In this document: positions 5,952-7,516 of the stretch, piece by piece | Position numbering within the stretch: position 1 is the stretch's first letter | Layout of the letters: each line of letters opens with the position of its first letter | From: Eggerthellaceae bacterium | Lineage (GTDB): Bacteria > Actinomycetota > Coriobacteriia > Coriobacteriales > Eggerthellaceae | Length of the DNA: 7,516 bases | Reading direction: 5' to 3' | Assembly: GCA_017960005.1 (NCBI GenBank) | Contig: JAGCZM010000130.1 | Coordinates: 1-7,516 of the forward strand | The notes under the pieces: generated by a model | Databases searched by the model: none | What the model saw: the letters and a program-made list of their open reading frames with translations, nothing else | Told to the model about the DNA's origin: nothing | Made by a program: the position numbers and the translations under genes

Positions 5952-6677
5952 ATGGAAAAAGGCAATCAAATATACGAAGGTAAAGCGAAAAAGGTATATG
6001 CGACCCAAGATCCCGAGTTGCTGATCGTTTCTTACAAAGACGACGCAACCGCTTTTAACGGGCAAAAACGCGGAGCCATAGAAGGTAAGGGAAGCATCAA
6101 CAACCGATTAAGCAATGCCCTTATGCGATATTTGGAGAATAACGGTATTCCGACGCATTTTGTCGAGGAGTTAAATGACCGAGATACCCTGGTAAAGCGT
6201 GTTCGGATCGTTCCGCTTGAGGTCGTAACCCGAAATATTGCCGCCGGATCTTTTGCCAAAAATTACGGTATTGCGGAAGGCTTGGTGTTTTCCGAGCCGA
6301 CCATCGAGTTTTCTTACAAAAACGATGCTTTGGGCGATCCGCTGCTGAACGAATATCACATTTTGGCTCTTCACTTGGCTTCCCGTGAAGAGATTGACGA
6401 AATCAAGCGTTTGGCGTTTCGCATAAATGAGCTTTTGAAAGCGTTTTGGTTAACCTGCGGTGTCACGTTGGTCGATTTCAAATTGGAGTTCGGGCGGCTT
6501 TCGGACGGCACCGTCATTTTGGCCGACGAAATCAGCCCCGATACCTGCAGGCTTTGGGACAGCGCCACCGGCAAAAAGCTCGATAAGGATCGATTCCGCT
6601 GGGATTTGGGCGGCGTCGAGGATGCCTATAAGGAAATCATGTCAAGGGTCTCCCAAAAGTTGGAGGTGGGCAGATGA
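5952..6677 (+). CDS. purC: Phosphoribosylaminoimidazole-succinocarboxamide synthase (SAICAR synthetase)
   Basis: PurC joins aspartate to CAIR with ATP to form SAICAR in de novo purine synthesis. The 241 residues match the bacterial single-domain length (about 237). Seen: YEGKAKKVY (8-16) of the ATP-binding loop, YKDDATAFNG (28-37), PLEVVTRNIAAGS (88-100), VDFKLEFG (174-181), LADEISPDTCRLWD (190-203) and LDKDRFR (210-216). The ATG at 5952 is chosen over an in-frame TTG one codon upstream because GGGAG (5941-5945) lies 6 nt before it. It overlaps purA by 4 nt (ATGA), so the two are cotranslated from one message. PurC and PurA catalyse analogous aspartate-addition steps on either side of IMP. 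No active-site residue appears to be missing. Confidence 0.97.
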   Translation: MEKGNQIYEGKAKKVYATQDPELLIVSYKDDATAFNGQKRGAIEGKGSINNRLSNALMRYLENNGIPTHFVEELNDRDTLVKRVRIVPLEVVTRNIAAGSFAKNYGIAEGLVFSEPTIEFSYKNDALGDPLLNEYHILALHLASREEIDEIKRLAFRINELLKAFWLTCGVTLVDFKLEFGRLSDGTVILADEISPDTCRLWDSATGKKLDKDRFRWDLGGVEDAYKEIMSRVSQKLEVGR

Positions 6678-7516
6678 GCAATTGCGTGCTCGTCGGTGTC
6701 AACTGGGGTAACGAAGGCAAGGGTCGTATGGTCGATTTGCTTTCGGAGCACTATGACGTCGTTGTCAGGTTCCAAGGAGGAGGCAACGCGGGACATACCG
6801 TGGTAAATGATCGTGGAAAGTTCGCTTTGCATCTGCTTCCGACGGGTATTTTCAGGGAAGGCGTGATAAACATTCTCGGCAACGGGGTGGCTTTTGACCC
6901 GGAAAACCTTTGGACCGAGATTCAAGACGTCATTAACCACGGAGTGGGAATATCTCCGGATAATCTTCTGATCAGCAATCGCGCATCGCTGCTGTTGCCT
7001 TGGCATCGGATGCTCGACGAGTTGGAAGAGCGTCGTTTGGCCGAGAAGAAATACGGTTCCACCAAACAAGGCATTGCTCCGTTTTATTCGGACAAGTACC
7101 AAAAAAAGACAATTCAGGCAGGCGAGCTTTTTTATCCTTCCGATCTCAAATCCCATCTCCATGAGTTGCTCGAATGGAAAAATCTCATTCTAACGGGTGT
7201 TTACGGCGTCAAACAGTATTCGATGGAATCGCTTGAAGAGTGGATGGAAAAGTTTTGCAACCCCCTAAAGCCTTTCATATGCGATACGGGCTCCGTTCTG
7301 AAAAACGCACAGGAAAGCGGAAAAAACATTTTGTTTGAGGCGCAGCTTGGGGCGCTTCGCGATTTGGATTTCGGAATATATCCGTATACGACTTCATCCA
7401 ACACACTGGCAGCTTATGCGCCCATCGGTTCGGGTTTGCCCACCGCCAAAATCGATGATGTGCTCGGCGTCGTCAAAGCCTACTCCACCTGCGTGGGCGA
7501 AGGTCCTTTCGTTTGC
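6674..7516 (+). CDS. purA: Adenylosuccinate synthetase, divergent clade (C-terminus outside window)
   Basis: PurA uses GTP and aspartate to convert IMP to adenylosuccinate, the first step to AMP. The 281 visible codons are about two thirds of the usual 420-430. Seen: the P-loop region VNWGNEGKGRMVD (9-21), QGGGNAGHTVV with His41 (34-44), GNGVAFDPENL, GSTKQGIAPFYSDKY in place of the E. coli GTTGRGIGPAY block, FEAQLGALRDLDFGIYPYTT in place of [20 protein letters not shown], and KAYSTCVGEGPF near the window edge. The substituted blocks resemble the divergent PurA clade of clostridia, as far as I recall it. Residue 13, the catalytic-base Asp of E. coli PurA, is Asn here (codon AAC, 6710-6712). 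GGAGG (6662-6666) lies 7 nt before the ATG, which overlaps the purC stop. The frame is open to the window end. Confidence 0.93.
   Translation, partial: MSNCVLVGVNWGNEGKGRMVDLLSEHYDVVVRFQGGGNAGHTVVNDRGKFALHLLPTGIFREGVINILGNGVAFDPENLWTEIQDVINHGVGISPDNLLISNRASLLLPWHRMLDELEERRLAEKKYGSTKQGIAPFYSDKYQKKTIQAGELFYPSDLKSHLHELLEWKNLILTGVYGVKQYSMESLEEWMEKFCNPLKPFICDTGSVLKNAQESGKNILFEAQLGALRDLDFGIYPYTTSSNTLAAYAPIGSGLPTAKIDDVLGVVKAYSTCVGEGPFVC

Noticed and set aside
4105..6048. A 647-codon open frame on the minus strand opposite amt
   Set aside because: It lies fully antisense to amt, whose protein is conserved along its length. The antisense product is rich in His, Arg, Cys and Gly with no recognisable domain, as expected from a shadow frame.

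Overview
The window holds a nitrogen-assimilation locus followed by two purine-synthesis genes. Base composition is mid-GC. GlnA is of the long type III. GOGAT is of the split 'archaeal-type' architecture with a ferredoxin-like FMN subunit. PurA belongs to a divergent branch. Together these suggest an anaerobic bacterium, Clostridia-like or possibly a coriobacterium; nothing here fixes the taxon. No mobile element, tRNA, rRNA or CRISPR is visible, and gene density is high.

Layout: on the minus strand, reading right to left, a class II glutaminase subunit of glutamate synthase (536-1630) is followed, with a 1-nt stop/start overlap, by the start of the ferredoxin/FMN subunit (1-536, cut by the window edge). 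A 391-bp divergent intergenic region (1631-2021) holds one good sigma70-type promoter for each direction, a hairpin-plus-T-run terminator inside the glutaminase leader, and a repeat-rich leader ahead of glnA. On the plus strand come type III glutamine synthetase (2022-4118), then after 16 bp an ammonium channel fused to a PII signalling domain (4135-5853), then a 98-bp gap with a strong hairpin, then purC (5952-6677) and purA (6674 to the window end), which overlap by 4 nt.

How it works together: the channel part of the fusion takes up ammonium, its attached PII domain probably gates the pore, GlnA makes glutamine, and the divergent GOGAT subunits convert glutamine plus 2-oxoglutarate to glutamate. 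PurC and PurA each use aspartate in purine synthesis, a pathway that also consumes glutamine. The points most worth a second look are the two-sided leader-RNA control region, especially an 18-nt element present twice directly and once inverted ahead of glnA so that two pairings are mutually exclusive; the fused PII domain, which lacks the uridylylation tyrosine but keeps the pore-plugging arginine; and a PurA with Asn where the catalytic-base Asp is expected.
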